This document shows positions 23,683 through 31,855 of a DNA stretch of 33,640 bases, in pieces. Under the pieces are notes generated by a model. The model saw only the letters and a program-made list of their open reading frames with translations, did no database searches and had not been told where the DNA came from. Origin of the DNA: Chloroflexota bacterium (GTDB lineage Bacteria; Chloroflexota; Dehalococcoidia; Lucifugimonadales; UBA3495); the NCBI GenBank assembly GCA_022562335.1, contig JADFPM010000001.1:1-33640 (forward strand), given 5' to 3'. How positions within the stretch are numbered: position 1 is the stretch's first letter; every line of letters starts with the position of its first letter. A program made the position numbers and the translations under genes.

Positions 23683-25062
23683 TCAATCACCCGAGCCGGG
23701 CACTGATTCTCCACCATAGGCCTCAATCCCGTGCTCCGATATGTCCAACCCGGCCAGCTCTTCCTCCCGGGTGACCCGGATCCCCATGGTGAATTTCAAA
23801 AGCAGGAACAGCGCAAATCCTGTGCCCAACGCCCAGGCAAGCACCACGCCCATGCTGATCAACTGGGAAAGGATCTGCAGCGTGTTTCCCACCACCAGGC
23901 CGCTGACGCCGTTGTTCCCGTTGGCGAAGATCCCCACCGCCAAAAGCCCCCACAACCCGGTAGAGCCATGCACCGATATGGCGCTTACCGGATCATCTAT
24001 CTTGAACACTTTCTCAATCAGGATCACAGACCCCATCATCACCGGAGCGGCTATCAAGCCGATCACCACCGCGGACCATGGTTCCACAAAGGCAGCCCCG
24101 GCGGTTATGCCCACCAATCCGGCAAGGGCGCCGTTGCAAGCCATCAAGATGTCGGTGGTGCCTTTGCGCATCAATTGGATGTAGAGGGCCACCACAGCGC
24201 CCGTGGCCCCTGAAAGCAGGGTGTTGATGGCGTTAAGGCCGATGGAATCGCCGGTGTTTATATTGAAGCCAAACCAGCCGAAGAAGAGGATGAACGTGCC
24301 CACGACCACGTACGGCACGCTATGCCCCAAGATGACGTTGGCGGAGCCGTCGGCGTTGTACTTCCCTATTCTCGGGCCCACCACCGCGGCCCCGGCCAAG
24401 GCGATGAATCCTCCCACGGCGTGCACCACCCCGGAGCCGGCGTAATCGGCTGCCGCGGGCAGGTTGATACTTTCCAGAGAACCCAGCCATCCTCCGCCCC
24501 AGACCCAGTGGCCGTATAGCGGATAGATGATGGCGCCCACCATGAAGCTATAGGCCAAATACGCCTGGGTCTTGGTCCGTTCCGCCATGGCCCCGGCCAC
24601 GATGGTCGCCGCGGTGGCCGCAAACACCATCTGGAACACAAAATCCACGTAGGTCTGGCCATTGGCCGAGTCGGTAAGGAAAAAGTTGGTGGTGCCGGCG
24701 ATCCCCGCCGCCGATGTCCCCCACATCAAAGCGAAGCCAAAGGCCCAGAAAGACAGGGAAGCGATGGCAAAGTCCATAAAGCTTTTTGTCAGGTAGTTGG
24801 TGGTGTTCTTGGACCGGATCAAGCCCGCCCCCAAAAAGGCGAAGCCGGCCTGCATGAAAAACACCAAAAACGCCGCAAACATCCAGATGATATTGGCGCC
24901 CTGATCCAATTTATCGGCCTTGGACGTGATGTCCTGGGCAAAGGCCACGTTGTATCCCGCCAGTATCCCGGCCGCAAACAGAGCGGCGATCACCAGGGGC
25001 AACACCCGGCGCAGTGTGATGGGGCCCCAACGGCTTTTCCCAGTAGCGTAAACGCGCAACAT
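23683..25062 (-). CDS. amt: Ammonium transporter (Amt), second copy with signal-peptide-like N-terminus
   Basis: A 459-residue Amt. Unlike the neighbour, it begins with a basic stretch and a cleavable-looking signal (VLPLVIAALFAAGILAGYNVAFAQ), as in many cyanobacterial-type Amt proteins. The channel core has AFLGAGLIRSKNTTNYL, GVVHAVGGFIAL and AISVHGSTGLWG with the twin histidines, and GHWVWGGGWLGSLE. Its sequence is quite different from the first copy, so this is not a recent tandem duplication. GAGGAGG lies about 5 nt before the ATG at 25062. It is a single-gene unit with its own six-box operator array upstream and an intrinsic terminator downstream. Two Amt types may differ in affinity or in signalling. 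Confidence 0.95.
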   Translation of the reverse strand: MLRVYATGKSRWGPITLRRVLPLVIAALFAAGILAGYNVAFAQDITSKADKLDQGANIIWMFAAFLVFFMQAGFAFLGAGLIRSKNTTNYLTKSFMDFAIASLSFWAFGFALMWGTSAAGIAGTTNFFLTDSANGQTYVDFVFQMVFAATAATIVAGAMAERTKTQAYLAYSFMVGAIIYPLYGHWVWGGGWLGSLESINLPAAADYAGSGVVHAVGGFIALAGAAVVGPRIGKYNADGSANVILGHSVPYVVVGTFILFFGWFGFNINTGDSIGLNAINTLLSGATGAVVALYIQLMRKGTTDILMACNGALAGLVGITAGAAFVEPWSAVVIGLIAAPVMMGSVILIEKVFKIDDPVSAISVHGSTGLWGLLAVGIFANGNNGVSGLVVGNTLQILSQLISMGVVLAWALGTGFALFLLLKFTMGIRVTREEELAGLDISEHGIEAYGGESVPGSGD

Positions 25063-25088
25063 TTTCTCCTCCTCAAGGGGTTTCCAGC

Positions 25089-25164
25089 ATGTTAAAGGCG
25101 CTTTGTTACGCCAAGGTTGCCTGTTTGTTACACTCGTGTTCCAAATGTGTTAATTGTTTGTTAA
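25089..25164 (-). promoter_or_regulatory. Six-unit GTTAC operator array and promoter of the second amt gene
   Basis: On plus, six pentamers fall at an exact 11-bp period: GTTAC (25105), GTTGC (25116), GTTAC (25127), GTTCC (25138), GTTAA (25149), GTTAA (25160). On minus, toward the gene, these are TTAAC, TTAAC, GGAAC, GTAAC, GCAAC, GTAAC, each separated by 6 nt. Ten nt after the last box is TAACAT (25094-25089), a possible -10, giving a short leader of about 20 nt. The 11-bp direct-repeat geometry is typical of OmpR/PhoB-family binding sites, and the box sequences match the GlnR a/b-site pattern. Confidence 0.7.
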
Positions 25165-25320
25165 ATCCCGCCCCACATCCCGCATTCAACAAATATCCGG
25201 ACGCGCCGCCCGTGAGACCCTTGCTGAACAGGTTAAAAGAGAGAGATTGAGCCTGCACTGAAATGACCTGGACGTTTTCGGAATCCGCCATGGCTAGCCG
25301 CCCGACCCCAGTCAACGGGC

Positions 25321-25384
25321 AATCAAATGGGCGGCCTTGCGGCCGCCCATTTGATTCCGTTGCCGCGGCAACCCCTCGAGGGTT
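25321..25384. terminator. Cluster of three adjacent inverted repeats after the rhodanese gene
   Basis: A perfect 16-bp stem (25321-25336 with 25341-25356, 4-nt loop) is followed by the palindrome GTTGCC-GC-GGCAAC (25359-25372) and then AACCC/GGGTT (25370-25384, partly overlapping). The long stem most likely ends the minus-strand rhodanese transcript, about 75 nt after its stop codon. On minus the stem is not followed by a T run. The AACCC/GGGTT stem is followed by TT on plus. Confidence 0.55.
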
Positions 25385-25429
25385 TTGGCGGTTCAGGTGA
25401 TTGCGCGGTTTACGTGACGAATAGGGTGA

Positions 25430-26275
25430 TCACGGTTTCTCTATGGGAGCGTTGACGATGCTGCCCCATTCGGTCCAGGACCCGTCATAGTTCCGGGTGT
25501 TCTCGAACCCCAATAGTTGGGTCAGCACAAACCAGGTGTGGGACGAACGTTCCCCGATGCGGCAATAGGCGATGGTCTCTTTGCCGCCATCGATGCCTTT
25601 TCCGCCGTACAGCGCCGCCAGATCGTCGGCGCTTTTAAAGCTGCCGTCTTCGGCCACGGCCTGGCCCCAAGGGATGTTAGCCGCGCCGGGAATATGGCCG
25701 CCCCGCTGGGCCCCTTCCTGGGGCAGGTTTTCCGGCGCCAACAACTCGCCGCTGAATTCGGCGGGCGCCCGGACGTCCACCAGCGAAATGTTGCCCGAGT
25801 TTACCGCTCCCAGCACGTAATCCCGGTAGGCGCGGATGCTCTCGTTGGGCTGGGCAGCCCCGTAGGTCTTAACCTGGGCGGTGGTGGCCTCGGTGGAGGT
25901 CGGCCTGCCTTCGGCAAGCCATTTGACCCGCCCGCCGTCCATGAGACGCACGTCCTGATGGCCGTAATACTTCATCTGCCAAAAGGCCCAAGCAGCGAAC
26001 CAGTTATTGTTGTCGCCGTAAAGGATCACCGTCGTGTTGTTGTCTATGCCGGAGCCGCCCAGAAGCCGCTCCATGTCCTCTTTGCTGATCACGTCCCGGC
26101 GCAGGGTTTGTTGAAGTTGATTGTGCCAATCCCAGGCCACGGCGCCCGCCACGTGGCCTTGCTCGTAGGCTGAAGTGTCAACGTCCACTTCAACCAGGCG
26201 GACGTTGGGATCGCTGCCGTGTTGAGAGACCCACTCGGTGGTGACCAGAGATTCTGGGTGCGCGTATTCAGCCAT
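25430..26275 (-). CDS. Two-domain rhodanese (thiosulfate/3-mercaptopyruvate sulfurtransferase)
   Basis: A 281-residue sulfurtransferase with an inactive N-terminal rhodanese domain (about 10-125, with GHVAGAVAWDW) and a catalytic C-terminal one (about 145-278). The active-site loop is YCRIGERSSHTW with catalytic Cys238. The CRxGxR(S/T) form is the one usually linked to thiosulfate rather than mercaptopyruvate. GGHIPGAANIPW and SLVDVRAPAEF are the other family signatures. No signal peptide is present, so it is cytoplasmic. GGAGG lies 6 nt before the ATG at 26275. It is a single-gene unit with a hairpin cluster downstream; a TATAGA-like -10 may lie near 26325-26330. Confidence 0.93.
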   Translation of the reverse strand: MAEYAHPESLVTTEWVSQHGSDPNVRLVEVDVDTSAYEQGHVAGAVAWDWHNQLQQTLRRDVISKEDMERLLGGSGIDNNTTVILYGDNNNWFAAWAFWQMKYYGHQDVRLMDGGRVKWLAEGRPTSTEATTAQVKTYGAAQPNESIRAYRDYVLGAVNSGNISLVDVRAPAEFSGELLAPENLPQEGAQRGGHIPGAANIPWGQAVAEDGSFKSADDLAALYGGKGIDGGKETIAYCRIGERSSHTWFVLTQLLGFENTRNYDGSWTEWGSIVNAPIEKP

Positions 26276-26844
26276 GTTAGACCTCCAAATGTCTCAGTGA
26301 TGATTTTGTTTGCGCTCTCGACAATCTATACCGTTGTGCGTATTTTGGGAAGCCCGGAAGCTTTGATGCGCCCGGAGCGGTAAAGATTCAAAAAATCACT
26401 GGGATACCGGGCGAAGGTATGCACCGAAAATGGCGAAGCCGATATTCACGGCGCCGCCGCCGGAAAAGATTTTCGGCCTTAAACATCGCTTTTCCCCGCC
26501 GTAATACGTGAATCCCGTGAAATTGTGCAACGAGTGGATGATTGCCGCATCCCCGGATCATATTTCGAGAAATCCGTGAACCATTCCCTTTCGTAAATTG
26601 AGATGCGGGATACCGCCTAGACGTTGGTCAGGGCCTCCGGCGAAGATGGACCATCCGCGCTGCTTACCGCCTGACTGGGGAAACCGGCGTCCGCCCCGCG
26701 GCAGGCACCATTTCAAAGCGTAATGACGGCTAAAACCTTTGCATTTTTAACCCCGCTCCTTTAATATAAAGGAGGTTCACCCTATAACTCATAGGTAAAG
26801 TGGCCCGGGATATATCCAAATGGGTCTGAGGGTAAAGGATCAGT
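26276..26844. other. Long divergent intergenic region between rhodanese gene and ftsH
   Basis: About 570 nt with promoters at both ends and no recognisable gene between. The middle holds loosely repeated GTGAATCCCGTGAA / AATCCGTGAACC stretches (near 26508-26582) and a GCCG-AAAA/TTTTCGGC stem near 26459-26479. The section 26620-26700 is GC-rich and could fold, but I recognise no RNA family. I see no CIRCE element. Confidence 0.3.
26739..26767 (+). promoter_or_regulatory. Probable promoter of ftsH
   Basis: TTGCAT (26739-26744), a 17-nt spacer, and TAATAT (26762-26767). Matches to consensus are modest, but the spacing is ideal and the region is AT-rich. The leader to the ftsH ATG would be about 70 nt. 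Confidence 0.4.
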
Positions 26845-28842
26845 ATGGGAAACAACCGGTTAATGAGGAATGGCTTCCTTTATCTCCTCGTTATAATAGG
26901 CGTGATAGTCATCTTTTACACGCTGTTGCCCAGCTTCGGAGCCAGTACCGAGCAGCCCATCACCACCGTGATCGCCATGGCCAAAAACCACGAGCTGCGT
27001 GAGGTAGTGGTCGATGGCAGAAAGCTCACGGTCTACCCCAAGGTCAGCTCCGGCGCCACCGGAGACCGTTTCACCAGCCGCATCGGAAGCGACAGCGACA
27101 TAGTAACCCTGTTGGTGGAGAGCGGCGTGGACATCGGACCTCCCAATGGAGTGGAGGTCATCTTCCAAGGCTCCAGCGGCCTGAGCAGCTTCTTCGGGCT
27201 GCTCATAAATTTCCTGCCCATCATCATATTCGGCGGCTTGATCCTGTTCATGATGCGCCAGGCCCAGGGCAGCAACAACCAGACCATGAGTTTTGGCCGC
27301 AGCCGGGCACGCATGGCGCCGATCAATCGTCCCACCGTGTCATTTGACGAGGTGGCCGGGATAGACGAGGCCAAAGCCGAGCTCTATGAAGTGGTAGAGT
27401 TCCTCAAATTCCCCGAGCGGTTCACGGCCTTGGGCGCTCGGATTCCCAAAGGCGTCCTGTTGGTAGGAGCGCCCGGCACCGGCAAAACCCTGCTGGCCAG
27501 GGCCGTCGCCGGCGAGGCGGGTGTCCCCTTCTTCCACATCAGCGGCAGTGAATTCGTTGAGATGTTCGTCGGCGTGGGTGCCGCCCGCGTCCGCGACCTG
27601 TTCGAGCAGGCCAAGCGCAACGCGCCCTGTATCATCTTTGTCGATGAGATCGACGCCGTGGGACGCCACCGGGGCGCGGGCCTCGGCGGTGGCCATGACG
27701 AACGGGAGCAGACCCTCAACCAGATACTGGTGGAGATGGACGGGTTCGAGACCAACACCAACATCATCGTCCTCGCCGCCACCAACCGGCCCGACATCTT
27801 GGACCCGGCTCTTTTACGGCCTGGGAGGTTCGACCGCCGGGTCACCATCGACCTGCCCGACGTTAAGGGCCGGGCCGCCATCCTGAAGGTCCACTCAGCA
27901 GGCAAGCCATTGGCCCCCGAAATCGTTCTGGACACCCTGGCCAAACAAACGCCGGGTTTCAGCGGCGCCGATCTAGCCAACCTGGTCAACGAGGCGGCTA
28001 TCCTGGCGGCCCGCCTGAACAAGAAGGCCATCTTCATGTCCGAGTTCGAAGAAGCGGTGGACCGCATAATCGCCGGACCCGAGAGGAAGAGCCGGGTCTT
28101 CAGCGCCCGGGAAAAGGAGATGACGGCCTACCACGAGGGAGGCCACGCATTGGTCGCCTGGTTGCTGCCCCATGCCGACCGGGTACACAAGATTTCCATC
28201 GTCCCCCGGGGCAATATGGGAGGGCACACCTCTCTGTTGCCCGAGGAAGAAAGGTACTTGTGGACCAAGAACCAGTTTGACGACATGCTGGCGGTCACCA
28301 TGGGGGGCCGCGCCGCCGAACAACAAATATTCGGCGAGCTGACCACCGGCGCCAGCAACGACATCGAACGCGCCACCAAGACCGCCCTGGGCATGATCAA
28401 GAGATACGGAATGAGCGAGTCCCTGGGGCCGAGAACCTTTGGAAAACGGGAAGAGATGGTATTCCTGGGCCGGGAGATCAGCGAAGAGCGGGACTATGGC
28501 GACAAGGTGGCCGAACAGATCGATGAAGAGGTAAAAGCGTTGATCAATGGCGCCTATCACCGGGCGGAAGAGCTACTGGAGACCAACAAGCCCAAACTGG
28601 TGAAGTTGGCAGAATACCTGATCGAGCACGAAACGTTGTCCGGCGAAAACATGGTCAAGCTATTCAATGACGAGGAATTTGGCGACGAACCCGGAAGCCC
28701 CGCAGTGCCGCCTGAGGTCTCTCCCGACGCCCCCGCCTATACATCCCCGCCGCCTCAGCCTGCGGTCCCCCAACCGGCGCCGAGCTTAGGTTCCCAATCA
28801 GACCCTGGGATTTCCGCTCTTCCCGGTGAGGACGACGGCTAG
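26845..28842 (+). CDS. ftsH: Membrane AAA+ zinc protease FtsH
   Basis: A 665-residue protease that unfolds and degrades misfolded membrane proteins and short-lived regulators. The order is: TM1 at about 10-29, extracytoplasmic domain at 30-112, TM2 at about 115-137, AAA domain with Walker A GAPGTGKT (208-215) and Walker B CIIFVDEID (262-270), the second region of homology (ATNRPDILDPALLRPGRFDRR), and the M41 protease domain with zinc motif HEGGH (430-434; usually HEAGH) and third ligand Asp506. The last ~45 residues form a Pro-rich tail. AAAGGA lies 6 nt before the ATG at 26845. Its modulators HflK and HflC are encoded downstream, beyond an opposite-strand gene. Confidence 0.97.
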   Translation: MGNNRLMRNGFLYLLVIIGVIVIFYTLLPSFGASTEQPITTVIAMAKNHELREVVVDGRKLTVYPKVSSGATGDRFTSRIGSDSDIVTLLVESGVDIGPPNGVEVIFQGSSGLSSFFGLLINFLPIIIFGGLILFMMRQAQGSNNQTMSFGRSRARMAPINRPTVSFDEVAGIDEAKAELYEVVEFLKFPERFTALGARIPKGVLLVGAPGTGKTLLARAVAGEAGVPFFHISGSEFVEMFVGVGAARVRDLFEQAKRNAPCIIFVDEIDAVGRHRGAGLGGGHDEREQTLNQILVEMDGFETNTNIIVLAATNRPDILDPALLRPGRFDRRVTIDLPDVKGRAAILKVHSAGKPLAPEIVLDTLAKQTPGFSGADLANLVNEAAILAARLNKKAIFMSEFEEAVDRIIAGPERKSRVFSAREKEMTAYHEGGHALVAWLLPHADRVHKISIVPRGNMGGHTSLLPEEERYLWTKNQFDDMLAVTMGGRAAEQQIFGELTTGASNDIERATKTALGMIKRYGMSESLGPRTFGKREEMVFLGREISEERDYGDKVAEQIDEEVKALINGAYHRAEELLETNKPKLVKLAEYLIEHETLSGENMVKLFNDEEFGDEPGSPAVPPEVSPDAPAYTSPPPQPAVPQPAPSLGSQSDPGISALPGEDDG

Positions 28843-28929
28843 CCGCCGTCTAGATTTGGGCCCCCGCTTGGTCCCGGAGGCGTTTGAACCGCAAAGCAGT
28901 GATATATTCCGGCCGCTTCGGGCCCGTTG

Positions 28930-29199
28930 TCACGCAGCGGTCGATTCTTGCTCTCCCTCAAGAGGCAACTGCCGATAATAAATCCCCCATTGCCCCATAA
29001 GGTCGCGCACACCAGGATGGTTCAGCGCCACCAGTTCGCGAAAAAATCCGGCCAGAGCGTGGGCGGGGACTTTAGCCGGGTCGCACACCCAACTCCGCTC
29101 GGCGGGCACCACGTAGATAAGGCCGCTCTGGTGCTCACAGGTGACCTGGATCCGGGTCATATCGGTTCCTTGGGTAACGGTCAGGCCATTATCAGCCAT
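28930..29199 (-). CDS. Small hypothetical protein between ftsH and hflK
   Basis: An 89-residue soluble protein I do not recognise. It has no signal peptide or membrane span. Recognisable pieces are RIQVTCEHQSGLIYVVPAER, a WVCDPAKVPAHALAGFFREL helix, and LMGQWGIYYRQLPLEGE near the end. Two Cys are present but do not form a pair motif. ATG 29199 is chosen because GGAGGA lies 8 nt upstream; an in-frame ATG at 29241 lacks such a site. It converges on ftsH with about 90 nt between. The strong ribosome site makes a real gene likely. Confidence 0.65.
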   Translation of the reverse strand: MADNGLTVTQGTDMTRIQVTCEHQSGLIYVVPAERSWVCDPAKVPAHALAGFFRELVALNHPGVRDLMGQWGIYYRQLPLEGEQESTAA

Positions 29200-29570
29200 G
29201 AATAGAATCCTCCGCCAAAGCCTATCGGCCATCTTTGACAACCGGTCAACAGCGCACCACCGGCGATGATGGGCCCAATGGCATCGATGATATCAGGGGC
29301 CGCAAACAGCCGGACTTATCGCCTATTTCAAGCCGTAAAAGCCCTTCATAAAGGCCAGGGCCAGCCGGTTGCACCAGGGAGTTTAGCATAGTAACGGGAC
29401 TGCGGCCTCACCCGAAGGCGGATTCCCGAACTCCGGAACGTTTGATAATATGGTTTATCATTCCCCGAAGATGGTAGAATCTACAAGGCGAAAACGCCAG
29501 CGGCGGGCTTGATGCCCTAGCTTGATACCCTGCGCTGGCAATATGCTACAGCTAAGAGAGAGGAGTTTAC
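29200..29570. other. Divergent intergenic region before hflK
   Basis: About 370 nt between the small hypothetical gene and hflK. Apart from the hflK promoter and its adjacent inverted repeat (29443-29480), I see no coding frame with a ribosome site and no structured RNA. Confidence 0.3.
29443..29480 (+). promoter_or_regulatory. Extended -10 promoter and inverted repeat of hflKC
   Basis: TGGTAGAAT at 29472-29480 is an extended -10 (TGn-TAGAAT). Just upstream TGATAA (29443-29448) and TTATCA (29455-29460) form a perfect inverted repeat with a 6-nt spacer, overlapping the -35 position. This suggests an operator, though it may simply be an AT-rich promoter region. The leader to the ATG is about 85 nt. 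Confidence 0.45.
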
Positions 29571-30665
29571 ATGTACCCACCGGGAGGACCCAGGCAGCCG
29601 GAGTTAGACTTCGAGCAGATCATCGCCGGACTGCGAACCAATTTTTCCAAGATCACCGGCCGCTTGGGCGGTGGCGGAGTGGGCTTGGCGGCGGTGTTGA
29701 TCATTGGACTCATCGCGGTGATCTGGGCCGCAAGCGGTGTCTACACCATCAGCCCCGGTGAGCAGGCCGCCCTGAGACTATTTGGAGCGGCGCAACAGCC
29801 GCCGGTGAGCGAAACCGGTCTCCACTGGTGGTGGCCCGGTCCCGTGGGCAAAAACGACGTGTTCTTGGTGAACCAGGTCCGCCGCATGGAATTGGGATTC
29901 CGCAGCGGCGATGGGGTTGCCGATGCCTCGGTACCCGACGAAGCGCTGATGATCAGCGGCGACTTGAACATCGTCGACGTGCGGATGGTGGTCCAGTACG
30001 ACATCGGAAACCTTATCGATTTCCTGTTCAGGGTCGATGATCCGGGCGAGCCCGACCGGAATATCCCGCCGGGCCAGCCCGATGGACTCACCCTTAAAGA
30101 TGCCTCCGAGTCCGCTCTGCGCCTGGTGGTGGGACAACGTTCCATCGGCGACGTGCTGGCGGAAAAGCGCTTACAGATCGAGACTGCAACCAAAGAAAGG
30201 CTTCAGGAAATATTGGACTCCTACAACACGGGCATCAACGTGATCAGCGTTGCCCTGCAAAACGTGCAGGCGCCCGAGGAGGTCCGGGCGGCGTTCAACG
30301 ACGTCTTGCAGGCCAGGCAGGACAAGGTAACCGCCGTCAACCAGGCCCAGGCCTACGAGAACCAGGTGGAGCCCGAGGCCAGGGGCCAAGCGGAGCAGAT
30401 AATCCAACCCGCCGCAGCTTTCAAAGAGGCGCGCATCGCCAGGGCCAAGGGTGAAGCGCTGCGGTTCACGTCGGTATTGACCGAGTACCGGAAATCCAAG
30501 GACGTGACCCGCCAACGTCTCTACCTTGAGGCCATGGAAGACATACTGCCGGTAATCACCAAGATCATCGTGTCGCCGGACGCCGAAACGGTTTTGATCC
30601 TGGGAGGCGGCGGTGGCACCAACAGATTGATCCCAGTGCCGGTCGGTCCGAGCCCACAACCTTAA
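29571..30665 (+). CDS. hflK: HflK, SPFH-family modulator of FtsH
   Basis: A 364-residue stomatin/prohibitin-family membrane protein. A short Pro/Gly-rich cytoplasmic start (MYPPGGPRQPELD) precedes one membrane span (about 36-56). The SPFH/band 7 domain then begins with GVYTISPGEQAALRLFG and GLHWWWPGPVGK, typical of HflK. A long helical segment (about 200-310, rich in Ala/Glu/Gln) drives ring assembly. With HflC it would form the membrane cage that restricts FtsH. GAGAGAGGAG lies just before the ATG. hflC follows by 31 nt in the same operon. Confidence 0.95.
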   Translation: MYPPGGPRQPELDFEQIIAGLRTNFSKITGRLGGGGVGLAAVLIIGLIAVIWAASGVYTISPGEQAALRLFGAAQQPPVSETGLHWWWPGPVGKNDVFLVNQVRRMELGFRSGDGVADASVPDEALMISGDLNIVDVRMVVQYDIGNLIDFLFRVDDPGEPDRNIPPGQPDGLTLKDASESALRLVVGQRSIGDVLAEKRLQIETATKERLQEILDSYNTGINVISVALQNVQAPEEVRAAFNDVLQARQDKVTAVNQAQAYENQVEPEARGQAEQIIQPAAAFKEARIARAKGEALRFTSVLTEYRKSKDVTRQRLYLEAMEDILPVITKIIVSPDAETVLILGGGGGTNRLIPVPVGPSPQP

Positions 30666-30696
30666 TCGTTACCTATTCGGGAATTAAGAGGCGTCA

Positions 30697-31656
30697 ATGA
30701 AAATCTTGATAGTTGTGGGCGTGATCGTAGTCATAGCCCTGATACTGGTAAACACCGGCCTTTACGTAGTGGATGAAAGGGAACAGGTCATCATCACCCG
30801 CTTCGGCCAGGTGCAAACGGTCAGCAGGTCCCCGGGCCTGTACCTCAAGATGCCCTTTGTCGATACCGCTACCAGTTACGACCGCCGGGTGCTGCGCATC
30901 GACGCTCCGCCCGAACGCATGCTGGACAAAGACATCAACATCCTTGAGATCGACGCCTACGCCCGTTACCAGATCGTCGATCCGGTGCAATTCCGCAAAA
31001 CATTGCAATCGGAAGAGAACGCCCGCCGGGTGCTGGGCCAAAGGATCAACGCGGCCCTTCGTGCCCAGGTGGCCGAGAGGAGCCGGGAGGAGATCATCGG
31101 CGGCGACGTGGAACTCGACGATGAAGGCAACCCAGTGACCGACGAAGAGGGCAACTCGCAGGTGTCGGCCACGGAAAACCGGGCCATCATGCTAAATGAA
31201 GTGCTGGCCGCCATACGGGATGAGTTGGCCGCGGAACCGGAATCATTTGGCATTGTCATGCATGACGTTCGCATCAAACGCGCCGACTTCCCCGGCGAGG
31301 TTTCCGGCCGGGTTTTCGAGCGGATGAGGTCCGACCGGGAAAAGATCGGCCGCAAGCTAAGGGCCGAGGGTGAAGAAGAGTCTCGCCGGCGCCGGGCACG
31401 GGCCGACCGGACGGTGGAGGTCATCCTGGCCCAGGCCGACCAGGAAGCCAACCGCCTCAGGGGCGAAGGGGAAGCCGAGGCCATCAAGATCCTCGCGGAA
31501 GCCCTAAACGCAGACCCTGAATTCTTCGCATTTCAACGAAGTTTGGAGGCCTACCGGTCAATATTCAACCAACGGACCACGGTCATCCTGTCTTCGGAAG
31601 CCGACATATTCAAATACTTGCAGGGACCCGGCACAGCGTTGGAGAGCGGCAACTAG
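30697..31656 (+). CDS. hflC: HflC, SPFH-family modulator of FtsH
   Basis: A 319-residue partner of HflK. An N-terminal span at about 3-22 is followed by the band 7 domain (YVVDEREQVIITRFGQV, SPGLYLKMPFVD), and DARYQIVDP-like text appears as AYARYQIVDPVQF. A segment at about 142-160 (DDEGNPVTDEEGN) is an acidic insertion not seen in typical short HflC, probably a loop. The C-terminal helix contains SRRRRARADRTVEVILAQA and ends FKYLQGPG, the usual HflC ending. An intrinsic terminator lies 50 nt after the stop. Confidence 0.95.
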   Translation: MKILIVVGVIVVIALILVNTGLYVVDEREQVIITRFGQVQTVSRSPGLYLKMPFVDTATSYDRRVLRIDAPPERMLDKDINILEIDAYARYQIVDPVQFRKTLQSEENARRVLGQRINAALRAQVAERSREEIIGGDVELDDEGNPVTDEEGNSQVSATENRAIMLNEVLAAIRDELAAEPESFGIVMHDVRIKRADFPGEVSGRVFERMRSDREKIGRKLRAEGEEESRRRRARADRTVEVILAQADQEANRLRGEGEAEAIKILAEALNADPEFFAFQRSLEAYRSIFNQRTTVILSSEADIFKYLQGPGTALESGN

Positions 31657-31708
31657 CGGCGGCGCCAAAACCGTCTCTGCCAAGCCGGCCAAAAAACCGG
31701 CAAACACA

Positions 31709-31738
31709 AACCCGGCGGGCCCGTCTCCGCCGGGTTTT
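31709..31738 (+). terminator. Intrinsic terminator of hflKC
   Basis: AACCCGGCGG (31709-31718), an 8-nt loop, and CCGCCGGGTT (31727-31736) form a perfect 10-bp stem followed by TT, then AAAA. It closes the hflKC unit ahead of sucC. Confidence 0.8.
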
Positions 31739-31855
31739 AAAAGGTTGACCGCCGGTTGGTGAGGCCCGCCGTGGTGGGGCCTGCGTCCACCATCGATCCA
31801 GGGACCTCGCATCGGGAATGAAGTGATACGCCCGGGAAGCCGGGTTGGCTGTGAA

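Noticed and set aside
25105..25164. The GTTAC array as a PHO box array for PhoP/PhoB
   Set aside because: The 11-bp geometry would fit, but the boxes lack the TCACC/GTCAT core of known PHO boxes, and both adjacent genes are for ammonium uptake. GlnR-like is the better reading.
25106..25315. 69-codon minus frame over the operator array
   Set aside because: It runs through the regular 11-bp boxes, lacks a good ribosome site and resembles no protein.
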